NCBI RefSeq assembly: GCF_014844035.1
Contig: NZ_CP062159.1
Location: 4,278,001 to 4,342,000, forward strand
Length of the DNA stretch: 64,000 nucleotides
Reading direction: 5' to 3'
Origin: Flavobacterium sp. MDT1-60
GTDB lineage: Bacteria > Bacteroidota > Bacteroidia > Flavobacteriales > Flavobacteriaceae
Positions 52,595 through 60,397 of this stretch are shown here, piece by piece. Numbering within the stretch: the stretch's first letter is position 1; every line of letters begins with the position of its first letter. The notes under the pieces are model-generated. The model was not told the origin of the DNA. It ran no database searches and saw only the letters and a program-made list of their open reading frames with translations. Position numbers and translations under genes: made by a program.

Positions 52595-52825
52595 ATGGAT
52601 ATACAAGCAGAAATAAATTGGATTCATCAAGAGATTGATAAAGTTAAAGATCCTTCTTTTGTAGAAAAATTAAAACATCTTTTACAATCAATCAACAATT
52701 CTACAATTGATTCAGATGCAGCTTATAATTTAGATATTGAAAATGCCTTAGAAAACATTAGAAAAGGTAATTTTTATACTGAAGATCAAGCTAAAGAAAT
52801 TGCAAAAAAATGGGGAAGAAAATAA
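52595..52825 (+). CDS. Antitoxin-like protein of a type II toxin-antitoxin pair
   Basis: 76 residues, helical and acidic in the middle, ending with a basic tail (GNFYTEDQAKEIAKKWGRK). The short size, the order (before a RelE/ParE-type gene) and the 16-bp overlap with that gene identify it as the antitoxin. The DNA-binding part is not of a class I can name. The C-terminal basic tail probably wraps the toxin. Confidence 0.75.
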   Translation: MDIQAEINWIHQEIDKVKDPSFVEKLKHLLQSINNSTIDSDAAYNLDIENALENIRKGNFYTEDQAKEIAKKWGRK

Positions 52826-53124
52826 TTTGGTCAAGCGATGCTATTGATCAATTGGAAGACATTCATTTTTATATTTTTTTTGAAAGCAAATCACTTACAG
52901 TTGCAGACAAAGTAGTTAATACTATTTTTGATAGCACTGAAATTTTAAAAACACAGCCGGAAATTTATAAGCTCGACAAACAAAAAACCAATAATGATGG
53001 TAGTTTTAGAGTATATTCTGTTTATGATTACGGCATCTCTTATCAAATAACTGATGAGACTATTTATATTCTTAGAGTGCGTCACAATGCACAAAAACCA
53101 AAAAAACATTCATGGAAGGTATAA
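52810..53124 (+). CDS. RelE/ParE-family toxin
   Basis: 104 residues of the ParE/RelE fold: IIWSSDAIDQLEDIHFYIFFES at the start, the helix AD-VVNTIFDSTEILKTQPEI, the strand FRVYSVYDYGISYQI, and the conserved end YILRVRHNAQKPKK. It starts inside the antitoxin gene (16-bp overlap) and its end overlaps the pentapeptide gene by 13 bases. RelE-type mRNA cleavage or ParE-type gyrase action cannot be decided from sequence. Confidence 0.82.
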   Translation: MGKKIIWSSDAIDQLEDIHFYIFFESKSLTVADKVVNTIFDSTEILKTQPEIYKLDKQKTNNDGSFRVYSVYDYGISYQITDETIYILRVRHNAQKPKKHSWKV

Positions 53125-53684
53125 TCCACATTCAAAAAACATTCGAAAAGGTTATTTACATTGACAAAAAAATAAACAATCGGGAGTTTGAAGATTGTGT
53201 TTTTAAAAACTGTGATTTCTCCAATAGCAATTTTGCTTACAACACTTTTTTAGACTGCGAATTTATCGATTGTAATTTGTCGATGACCAGTTTGGCGGGC
53301 ACCAATTTAAAGAATGTTACTTTTAAAAACTGCAAACTTTTAGGAATCGCTTTTAACGAATGTGACGATTTTTTGTTTCAGGTTTATTTTGAAGAAACGG
53401 CATTAGATTACGCTATTTTCTCGAACAAAAAAATGCCGAAAACGAAATTCATAAATTGTTCTGTGAGAGAGGTTACTTTTATAGGAACCAATTTAACCAG
53501 TTCGGTTTTTGATAATTGTGATTTGGACGGTGCTATTTTTAATGAAACACAATTGGCAGCTGTTGATTTTAGAACGGCTTACAATTATAAAATTGATCCC
53601 GAATTTAATCCAATGAGAAAAGCGCAATTTTCTAATCAGGGAATTGTGGGACTTTTAGATAAGTATGATATTAAAATCTTGTAA
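53112..53684 (+). CDS. Pentapeptide-repeat protein
   Basis: 190 residues. Repeats of the A(D/N)LXX type run from about residue 22 to 155, for example CVFKNCDFSNSNFAYNTF, CEFIDCNLSMTSLAGTNL and CDLDGAIFNETQLAAVDF. This gives a right-handed quadrilateral beta-helix like Qnr and McbG proteins. A tail of 30 residues follows. Those relatives protect DNA gyrase; here the gene overlaps a RelE/ParE-type toxin gene by 13 bp, an unusual coupling. No signal peptide. Confidence 0.88.
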   Translation: MEGIIHIQKTFEKVIYIDKKINNREFEDCVFKNCDFSNSNFAYNTFLDCEFIDCNLSMTSLAGTNLKNVTFKNCKLLGIAFNECDDFLFQVYFEETALDYAIFSNKKMPKTKFINCSVREVTFIGTNLTSSVFDNCDLDGAIFNETQLAAVDFRTAYNYKIDPEFNPMRKAQFSNQGIVGLLDKYDIKIL

Positions 53685-53702
53685 TTTAACTTAGATGATG
53701 TC

Positions 53703-53871
53703 GCCTCTACGAGGCTGAAGCTACTGTAAATACATAATCACTATAAATATTACACTCCTAAAGGAGTTTATTTTGACCAATTTTTATTAATATGAACTGA
53801 TAAATACTGCTGCCCCAGCGGGGTAATATGTTTATAGAAAAAAAACGAATTTCTAAAAGCTCCATCGGAGC
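53703..53871. repeat. Four different short palindromes in a row
   Basis: GCCTCTACGAGGC (53703-53715), ACTCCTAAAGGAGT (53754-53767, perfect), CCCCAGCGGGG (53813-53823) and GCTCCATCGGAGC (53859-53871). Each has a 3-nt or 2-nt loop; they lie about 35-50 nt apart in AT-rich DNA between the pentapeptide gene and the DUF1572 gene. They are too short for terminators and lack T tails. Confidence 0.6.
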
Positions 53872-53896
53872 GAAATATTAAAGCATAAAAATATAA

Positions 53897-54475
53897 ATGA
53901 TGAAAGCCGACGAATCATATTTAGAAAGCGTTAAAAAACAGTTTTTGTACTATAAAATGCTGGGCGAAAAAGCGATGGATCAATTAGAACCAGAACAGCT
54001 TTTTGTCCAAATAAATGAAGATACCAATAGTATTGCAACCATAATAAAACACATTTCCGGCAATATGCTTTCGCGTTGGACAGACTTTTTAACTTCTGAC
54101 GGAGAAAAAGAATGGCGCAACCGTGATGCAGAATTTGAAAATGATTTACAATCAAAAGAAGAGGTTTTAGAAACCTGGAATAAAGGCTGGAATTGTTTTC
54201 TGGATGCTTTAAATAGTTTAAAACCGGAACAACTTTCTGATATTATTTATATTCGAAATGAAGGTCACACGGTTATTGAAGCTATAAATCGTCAATTGGC
54301 ACATTATCCTTATCATGTTGGCCAAATTGTTTTTTACGCCAAACAACTGAAAAATAGTGATTGGGAAAGTTTATCAATTCCGAAGAATAAATCCGGAAAT
54401 TACAATGCCGAAAAGTTTGCCAAAGAAAAAGAAATCAAGAACTTTACCGATGATGAATTACAGCGATTGAAATGA
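53897..54475 (+). CDS. DUF1572/DinB-like four-helix protein
   Basis: 192 residues (a second in-frame ATG follows directly at 53900). DinB-like metal-binding His residues are visible: IKHISGNMLSRW (about 50-61) and QLAHYPYHVGQIVFYAKQ (about 128-145). The DUF1572 group, with DinB/YfiT relatives, includes thiol- or metal-dependent enzymes; no substrate is known. The last bases (ATGA) also start the next small gene. Confidence 0.85.
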   Translation: MMKADESYLESVKKQFLYYKMLGEKAMDQLEPEQLFVQINEDTNSIATIIKHISGNMLSRWTDFLTSDGEKEWRNRDAEFENDLQSKEEVLETWNKGWNCFLDALNSLKPEQLSDIIYIRNEGHTVIEAINRQLAHYPYHVGQIVFYAKQLKNSDWESLSIPKNKSGNYNAEKFAKEKEIKNFTDDELQRLK

Positions 54476-54657
54476 TAGAATTTCATGCTTATTTTGGAGG
54501 TCTTTGGTGGTGGATTCTCATTCGATTTTGCAGAACAAAATTAGCTGATGAACAAGCTGATAAAAACAGGAGGCGAAATTTATATTTTTTAAGTTTTCTT
54601 CATATCATCACTGCATCTATTGTAATACTATTTCTTATGAATACGAGATCTTTGTAG
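54472..54657 (+). CDS. Small membrane protein coupled to the DUF1572 gene
   Basis: 61 residues with hydrophobic segments at about 5-19 and 39-56 and a basic middle (RTKLADEQADKNRRRN). Its ATG overlaps the previous TGA (ATGA), the classic sign of translational coupling. No family known. Its stop lies at the edge of the hairpin element at 54657. Confidence 0.55.
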   Translation: MIEFHAYFGGLWWWILIRFCRTKLADEQADKNRRRNLYFLSFLHIITASIVILFLMNTRSL

Positions 54658-54741
54658 CCCTGATGGAAGCGGCATCCTTTTATGGCCTCGTCTTTTTAAC
54701 GAGGCCACAAAAGATACAGCGGACAGCAGGATTAGCTCCTA
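54657..54741. repeat. Complex hairpin repeat element, copy 2
   Basis: GGCCTCGT (54684-54691) pairs with ACGAGGCC (54699-54706), 7-nt loop, flanked by ATCCTTTTAT and ACAAAAGAT arms. The outer ends GATGGAAGC and AGCGGACAGCAGGATTAGC match copy 1 (47274-47390) in the opposite orientation. I recall similar GATAGAAGCGGATAGC-type units in other Flavobacteriaceae, not verified here. Confidence 0.65.
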
Positions 54742-54761
54742 AAAAAACAACTTAATTTAAA

Positions 54762-55133
54762 ATGAAAAAAATACTATTCTTATTTCCAGTATTGGCTTTA
54801 GTTTCTTGTTATAACGCCGAACATAACTGTAAAGATTTTAAAAACGGAAAATTCAAATTTGAGTTTAAAGTAAATGGCGTAAAAAAAACAACTTTTTTTG
54901 AACGTAAAGACAACATTGAAATCGAAACTTTTGATGGTAAAACAGATACTTCAACTGTACGTTGGGTAAGCGACTGCGAATATGTTTTGCAGAAGAAACA
55001 CCCAAAAAATATGGCTGAGGAAAAAGCAATCAGTATGAAGATTTTAACAACTTCAAAAGATTCTTATACTTTTGAATTTGGAATGGTTGGTTCTGAAGAA
55101 AAACAACGCGGTACAGTTACCCGAGTAGACTGA
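54762..55133 (+). CDS. Small lipoprotein of unknown function
   Basis: 123 residues. Signal peptide KKILFLFPVLALVSC (Cys16), then YNAEHNC. The mature part has FKFEFKVNGVKKTTFFERKD, RWVSDCEYVL and ends in TVTRVD, a beta-rich small domain with a pair of Cys. Related flavobacterial proteins are sometimes labelled DNA topoisomerase IV by mistake; there is no such similarity here. Confidence 0.8.
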   Translation: MKKILFLFPVLALVSCYNAEHNCKDFKNGKFKFEFKVNGVKKTTFFERKDNIEIETFDGKTDTSTVRWVSDCEYVLQKKHPKNMAEEKAISMKILTTSKDSYTFEFGMVGSEEKQRGTVTRVD

Positions 55134-55168
55134 TAATTCATTGAATTGAATAAATATATGTTTTAAAA

Positions 55169-55948
55169 ATGGAAATACTTTCTAATCCAGACGCCTGGAT
55201 CGCCTTATTGACACTGACTTTTCTTGAAATTGTTTTAGGAATTGACAATATCATTTTTATATCGATTGTAACCGGTAAATTACCTGAAGAAGATCGTAAA
55301 AAAGCAACAAGAATTGGTTTGTTTTTGGCCATGTTTATGCGTATTGCACTCTTAATGGGAATTTCATATTTAATTGCTATGAAAGCCACATTATTCAGCA
55401 TCCACTGGGGTTGGTTTGAAGGTGATTTTACAGGTCAGGCTTTAATTTTATTCTTAGGAGGCCTGTTCTTAATTTATAAAAGTACTAAAGAAATCAGTGA
55501 AAAGGTAGATCATCAGGGAGAAGAGGAAAAAACGATTAAAACGGCTGCAAAGAAATCTTTTTCTAATGTTATTGTTCAGATCTTATTGATTGATTTAATT
55601 TTTTCTGTCGATTCGATCCTAACGGCAGTTGGTATGACTAATGGTGTTCATGGAGCCTTAACAATTATGATTACAGCTGTTATTATTTCTGTCTTAATTA
55701 TGATGTTATTTGCAGTTCCTGTTGGAAATTTCGTCAATAAAAACCCATCGATTCAAATATTAGGACTCTCGTTTTTAATCCTTATTGGGTTTATGTTAAT
55801 TACTGAAAGTATGCATTTATCAGATGCTACACTTGCCGGTGAACATATTGGAGCAGTTCCGAAAGGGTATTTATACTTTGCTATTACATTTTCACTAGCA
55901 GTTGAGTTTGTCAATATGCGAATCCGAAAAAAACAAGCACAAAACTAA
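55169..55948 (+). CDS. TerC-family integral membrane protein
   Basis: 259 residues with seven helices. The TerC signature is LTFLEIVLGIDNIIFISIV at the start and LLIDLIFSVDSILTAVGM in the second half, both with conserved acidic residues within the membrane. Members move metals (Mn2+ in several cases) or are linked to tellurite resistance. Charged loop SEKVDHQGEEEKTIKTAAKK in the middle. No ter operon around it. Confidence 0.92.
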   Translation: MEILSNPDAWIALLTLTFLEIVLGIDNIIFISIVTGKLPEEDRKKATRIGLFLAMFMRIALLMGISYLIAMKATLFSIHWGWFEGDFTGQALILFLGGLFLIYKSTKEISEKVDHQGEEEKTIKTAAKKSFSNVIVQILLIDLIFSVDSILTAVGMTNGVHGALTIMITAVIISVLIMMLFAVPVGNFVNKNPSIQILGLSFLILIGFMLITESMHLSDATLAGEHIGAVPKGYLYFAITFSLAVEFVNMRIRKKQAQN

Positions 55949-55978
55949 TTAGTTCCAATTTGGGACATTCTGCCACAG

Positions 55979-56024
55979 AGGCGCTAAGGCACAAAGTTTT
56001 ATAATTCTTTGCGACTTAGCGCCT
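55979..56024. terminator. 18-bp stem hairpin with mismatches after terC
   Basis: AGGCGCTAAGGCACAAAG (55979-55996) pairs with CTTTGCGACTTAGCGCCT (56007-56024), two mismatches, 10-nt loop. It lies 30 bases after the TerC stop. No clear T tract, but the size fits a terminator or a dispersed repeat of the same GGCGCTAAG family as elsewhere. Confidence 0.5.
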
Positions 56025-56101
56025 TTGTCGCTTTAAAAAAAATAACGTGTTTCTTTTACATTTCTATTTATAAGTAGTATTTTAGAACCTAAATCTCACG
56101 C

Positions 56102-58021
56102 ATGAAAAATACCATATCACATAGAGTTGCTGACTTTTTAAAGGACTTCCCTCCTTTTAGTTTTTTGCATAAAATGGATTTAGAAAAGCTATCAGAGCAA
56201 ATCTCGATTATCTACAAAGATAAAGATGCTGTTATTTTTGCCGAAAATGAAAAAACACATGATTCTTTTTATGTCGTTCATAAAGGTGCTGTCGCTTTAA
56301 AGAAAAGCACAAAAAATACGGTTCTGGACATGTGTGATGAAGGAGATATATTTGGATTACGTCCACTTTTGGCGCAGGAAAACTATATTATGGAAGCTGT
56401 CGCGCATGAAGAAAGTATTTTATACGCCATTCCGATTGACGTTTTCAAGCCATACGCTCTGGAGAATAGAATCGTTGGAAATTTTTTGATTGAAAGTTAC
56501 GCTTCAAACACTCGAAACCCGTATTCTGATATACATAAAGATAAATTGTATGGCGATGATTTGGCGCATGATACAATGCATTCTGATACCAATTCTTTTG
56601 ATTTAACACCTATAAAATATTCTAAAAAAATTGTTACTTGTTCGCCATCAACCACAGCAAGAGATGTTGCCAGGATTATGAACAAGAAAAAAGTGGGTGC
56701 AATTTTAATTGTTGATGAAATGCTTCCAATAGGTATTTTAACCGATAAAGATTTGCGTAATAAAATCGTAACCGGAGATTACTCGATACTAACAACAGCT
56801 GAAGCGATTATGACGAAACCTGTTATTACATATCCAAAGAAAATGACAGTTACCGAGGCTCAAATGGCGATGATGAAAAGCAACATAAGTCATTTGTGTT
56901 TAACGAAAGATGGTACAATAAATACTAAAGCGGTTGGGATTTTATCCAAACATGATGTTATGGTGGCGTTGGGGAATAACCCAGCCGTTTTGATCAAAGC
57001 TTTAAAAAGAACTAAAAAAATCAAAGAAATTAAGCCCATCCGAAACAGAATCATGCAACTGCTTCAGGGCTATTTGGATCAAAATATTCCGATGACACTG
57101 ATTTCTAAAATCATAACCGAATTAAATGAAGCCTGTACGACTCGCGTTATCGAAATGTGTATCGAAAAAATGAGCAGTCCGCCACCTGCAAAATTTGCAT
57201 GGCTAGCTTTAGGAAGTCAGGGACGAAGCGAACAAATGTTGCATACCGATCAGGATAATGCTATTGTGTACGAAAATGTTTCAGAAGTTTTTAGAGATGA
57301 AACCAGAATATACTTTTTGAAATTTGCTGGTCTTGTCAACAAAGGGCTTTTTGAAATTGGTTATGACTATTGTCCGGCAGAAATGATGGCTTCAAATCCA
57401 AAATGGTGTATGAGTCTTGATGAGTGGAAAAACCAAGTACATCATTGGATTACAAATCCTGGAAAAAATGAGGTTTTATTATCGTTTATATTTTTCGATT
57501 ACAGCGTAACTTATGGTGATACGGAGTTAGCGAGCCAATTATCTGATTCTATTTTTGAAGATGTAAAAGCAAATCCGATTTTTTATGTTCATTTGGTTAG
57601 CGGTGCGTTACAGAGCCCGTCGCCAACAGGCTTTTTTAGACAGTTTTTAGTAGAACAGGACGGAGCCAACAAAGACAATTTTGATATAAAAAGAAGAGCT
57701 TTAATGCCTTTGACAGATGCCGCACGTGTTTTAATTTTATCACATTCGGTTAAAGGGATCAGCAACACTGCAGAACGATTTGAAAAATTGGCCGAATTAG
57801 AGCCTAATAACAGTGAGTTGTATTTATCGTGTTCTTATTCTTTTAAGGCTTTATTAAAATTCAGAACCAAACAAGGGCTTTTGCATCATGATTCAGGACA
57901 ATTTATTGCCTTAGAATCTCTATCAAAAATGGAGAAAATAAAATTGAAGAGAACTTTTAAAACCATCAAAGAGCTTCAGGAATTAATAAGCGTAAGATTT
58001 AATGTTTCAAACGTCGTATAA
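56102..58021 (+). CDS. cNMP-binding, CBS and DUF294 nucleotidyltransferase-like protein
   Basis: 639 residues. Domains in order: cyclic-nucleotide-binding-like (about 12-140), two CBS domains (about 180-320, with VGAILIVDEMLPIGILTDKDL), DUF294 nucleotidyltransferase-like (about 335-470, with WLALGSQGRSEQMLHTDQDNA containing the G-S and D-x-D metal residues), and a C-terminal DUF294_C helical part. Probably a nucleotide-regulated nucleotidyltransferase; target unknown. Two bases before the exonuclease gene, so co-transcribed. Confidence 0.92.
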   Translation: MKNTISHRVADFLKDFPPFSFLHKMDLEKLSEQISIIYKDKDAVIFAENEKTHDSFYVVHKGAVALKKSTKNTVLDMCDEGDIFGLRPLLAQENYIMEAVAHEESILYAIPIDVFKPYALENRIVGNFLIESYASNTRNPYSDIHKDKLYGDDLAHDTMHSDTNSFDLTPIKYSKKIVTCSPSTTARDVARIMNKKKVGAILIVDEMLPIGILTDKDLRNKIVTGDYSILTTAEAIMTKPVITYPKKMTVTEAQMAMMKSNISHLCLTKDGTINTKAVGILSKHDVMVALGNNPAVLIKALKRTKKIKEIKPIRNRIMQLLQGYLDQNIPMTLISKIITELNEACTTRVIEMCIEKMSSPPPAKFAWLALGSQGRSEQMLHTDQDNAIVYENVSEVFRDETRIYFLKFAGLVNKGLFEIGYDYCPAEMMASNPKWCMSLDEWKNQVHHWITNPGKNEVLLSFIFFDYSVTYGDTELASQLSDSIFEDVKANPIFYVHLVSGALQSPSPTGFFRQFLVEQDGANKDNFDIKRRALMPLTDAARVLILSHSVKGISNTAERFEKLAELEPNNSELYLSCSYSFKALLKFRTKQGLLHHDSGQFIALESLSKMEKIKLKRTFKTIKELQELISVRFNVSNVV

Positions 58022-58023
58022 TT

Positions 58024-58650
58024 ATGAGTTTATTTAATTTCTGGAAAAAAGACGAAGATCTATTCGATGAAAATAGTAGTATTGAAGAAACTCGTTTTGT
58101 TGTTTTAGATACTGAAACTACCGGTTTTGATTACGAAAACGACCGAATTTTATGTATTGGCGCACTTGTTTTACAAAATGGCGTAATCTCAATTCAAAAT
58201 AGCTTTGAAGTATACATAGAGCAAGAGCATTATGATAAATCGACAGCTCAGATTCATGGCATATTAAAAGCTTTCGTTTTAAAACGACCAAGTGAGTCAG
58301 AAGCTTTACAGCAATTTTTAGCTTTTTTAGGAGATTCGATTATTATAGCACATCATACTGTTTTTGATGTTACAATGATCAATAAAGCTTTAGAAAGAAA
58401 TGGTTTACCTCAGCTGGTAAACCATAGATTAGATACGGCAATTCTGTACAAAAAAACTTTAATCAAGTCTCATTTATTTGAAAGAAAAGACCATTACTCT
58501 TTAGATGACCTTGCTGATAAATTTGATATTTCTAAAAAAGACAGGCATACCGCTTTGGGAGATGCTTACATAACTGCTATTGCTTTTTTAAAAATCGTAA
58601 AAAAACTAAAAGAGAAAAAAGAGGTTAATTTGAATTCATTATTCAAATAG
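58024..58650 (+). CDS. 3'-5' exonuclease, DnaQ/DEDDh type
   Basis: 208 residues. Exo motifs: VVLDTETTGFD (DxE), IIAHHTVFDVTMINKAL (Asp) and KKDRHTALGDAYITA (DEDDh His/Asp). Such free-standing domains act in DNA repair or as epsilon-like proofreading. The start is MSLFNFWKKDEDLF. It follows the DUF294 gene by two bases. This pairing occurs in other Bacteroidota and Proteobacteria, suggesting a functional link. Confidence 0.92.
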   Translation: MSLFNFWKKDEDLFDENSSIEETRFVVLDTETTGFDYENDRILCIGALVLQNGVISIQNSFEVYIEQEHYDKSTAQIHGILKAFVLKRPSESEALQQFLAFLGDSIIIAHHTVFDVTMINKALERNGLPQLVNHRLDTAILYKKTLIKSHLFERKDHYSLDDLADKFDISKKDRHTALGDAYITAIAFLKIVKKLKEKKEVNLNSLFK

Positions 58651-58821
58651 ATTAATACTTATTTTAAGTTTTATTTATGAAGCTTAAATTTACATTTAGA
58701 CTACAAAATTTACTTTTTAGTAATATATCCCTTATCATTTAATAGCAATTTTAAAAGATTAGCATAACATACATTTTGTTTTTGAGAGATAGCTTTGTTG
58801 CTATAACCAAAATTAAAAAAC

Positions 58822-60321
58822 ATGAAATCAAATTTTTTAAAATCACTAGCATTACTAGGATTTACAGGTTTAGCTGTAATGAGTTGTCAGAACGATGACA
58901 ACAACGATTCAAACAAAGTAAATGCTGACATTGATTTTACATCAAAATCCAATGTTCCTGTTTTTGTGTTTCCACAGTCAGGATTCGAAAATTTAAAAAT
59001 TTCAACATTAATAGCAACAACTGATGTGCTACCGGAAAGTCCTGCTTTTATTTATGCTGGCCAACCCGATGGTGCAGGATTTATGAAAAACCCGAATGGT
59101 GAAGGTTATGTAATGATTACCAACCATGAAATCATACAATCTGTTTCGAGAGTTTACTTTGACAAAACCTTAAAACCTGTAAAAGGAGATTATATTGTTG
59201 ATGCTGTTGGAGGTCAGACCCGACTTTGCTCTGCAACATTGGCAACACCGGAAACTCATGGTTTTGGCCCAATATTTCTAACTGCAGGAGAAAGCGGAGA
59301 AGAAAGTATGGTTCATGGTATTAATCCTTTTGGAACTGTAGCAGATAAAAACAGAAAAGACAGAGTATTGCCTGCTTTAGGAAAAGCAAGTATGGAAAAC
59401 GCTGTTCCGTTGACAAAAGAAGCATATCCTGGTAAATCTGTCATTATTATGGGAGAAGATCAATCTTATGCTACTTCTCATGCAAGTGCCGGACAGGTAA
59501 TTATGTATGTTTCTACGGTTGGAGATTTGAACAATGGAAAATTATACGCTTTAAAAAGAAATGATAACAATCAGGTAGAAACAACCATGACTGTTGGAAA
59601 TTCATTTGATATATCATTTGTCGAAATTCCAAATGCAAAAAACAGCACAGGTGCTGAGATAAATACTTCTGTAAATAATTTAAAAGCAATCCGTTTTTCA
59701 AGAGTTGAGGATATCGATTACAGAAAAGGATCTGCAAATAATAACAGAGAAGTTTATTTTACAGCTACAGGGCAATCTCCTGATGGAACTAATCCTGTAG
59801 AAGGTTATACCATGTGGGGAAGAGTGTATAAATTAGTATTGGATGAAAAAGATCCATTGAAAGGAAAACTGGAATTAGTTGTAGAAGGGGATTCTACACC
59901 AGGAACAGGTATTATCAATCCTGATAACCTTTGTGTGACCGAAAATTACGTTTACATTCAGGAAGATGGTGACAGTTTTTATCCGGCAGCCAAACATGAC
60001 TCTTATATCTGGCAATATAATATTGCTGCAAAAACGAATAAACCATGGTTGAACATGAACCACAAAAGAACTGATACAGCCTGGAATACATCATACAATC
60101 AATCCGGTGAAATGAGATTTGGAAGCTGGGAGTTTGGTGCGATGGAAGATATATCAGATGTTATTGGTGTTCCTAATACTTTTATTGTGAATATTCATCC
60201 TCACACATGGAGAAAAGACGAATTTAAGAATGCTGATGGTAGTGGTATCAATCTTGGCACCACTTCAAAAGCCCAGATAGAAGGCGGTCAAACTGTGATT
60301 ATTCGTAACGTACAAAGATAA
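58822..60321 (+). CDS. PhoX/DUF839-like lipoprotein
   Basis: 499 residues. Lipobox VMSCQ (Cys22), then NDDNNDSN. The PhoX-like (DUF839) pattern is visible: YVMITNHEI, ESMVHGINPFG, FSRVEDIDYRKGSANNNREVYFT, GRVYKLVLDEKDPLKGK, NPDNLCVTENYVYIQEDG and IHPHTWRKDE. PhoX enzymes are Ca/Fe-dependent alkaline phosphatases of the periplasm; whether this member has that activity is uncertain because the key ligands cannot be assigned here. It is followed 76 bases later by the peroxidase gene, with a hairpin between. Confidence 0.82.
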   Translation: MKSNFLKSLALLGFTGLAVMSCQNDDNNDSNKVNADIDFTSKSNVPVFVFPQSGFENLKISTLIATTDVLPESPAFIYAGQPDGAGFMKNPNGEGYVMITNHEIIQSVSRVYFDKTLKPVKGDYIVDAVGGQTRLCSATLATPETHGFGPIFLTAGESGEESMVHGINPFGTVADKNRKDRVLPALGKASMENAVPLTKEAYPGKSVIIMGEDQSYATSHASAGQVIMYVSTVGDLNNGKLYALKRNDNNQVETTMTVGNSFDISFVEIPNAKNSTGAEINTSVNNLKAIRFSRVEDIDYRKGSANNNREVYFTATGQSPDGTNPVEGYTMWGRVYKLVLDEKDPLKGKLELVVEGDSTPGTGIINPDNLCVTENYVYIQEDGDSFYPAAKHDSYIWQYNIAAKTNKPWLNMNHKRTDTAWNTSYNQSGEMRFGSWEFGAMEDISDVIGVPNTFIVNIHPHTWRKDEFKNADGSGINLGTTSKAQIEGGQTVIIRNVQR

Positions 60322-60330
60322 TTTTACAAC

Positions 60331-60380
60331 AATAGCAGCAAAAAAACAATCCGATTTTTATTGGGTTGTTTTTGCTATTT
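60331..60380. terminator. Hairpin between the PhoX-like gene and the peroxidase gene
   Basis: AAAAACAATCC pairs with GGGTTGTTTTT (one G-U), extended by AATAGCA with TGCTATT and a small bulge. A long A tract precedes and T tract follows. It probably terminates part of the transcript. Confidence 0.6.
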
Positions 60381-60397
60381 ATAAAAGTAGTTCAAAA

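Noticed and set aside
54762..55133. DNA topoisomerase IV annotation sometimes given to this small lipoprotein type
   Set aside because: 123 residues with a lipobox and no topoisomerase motif.
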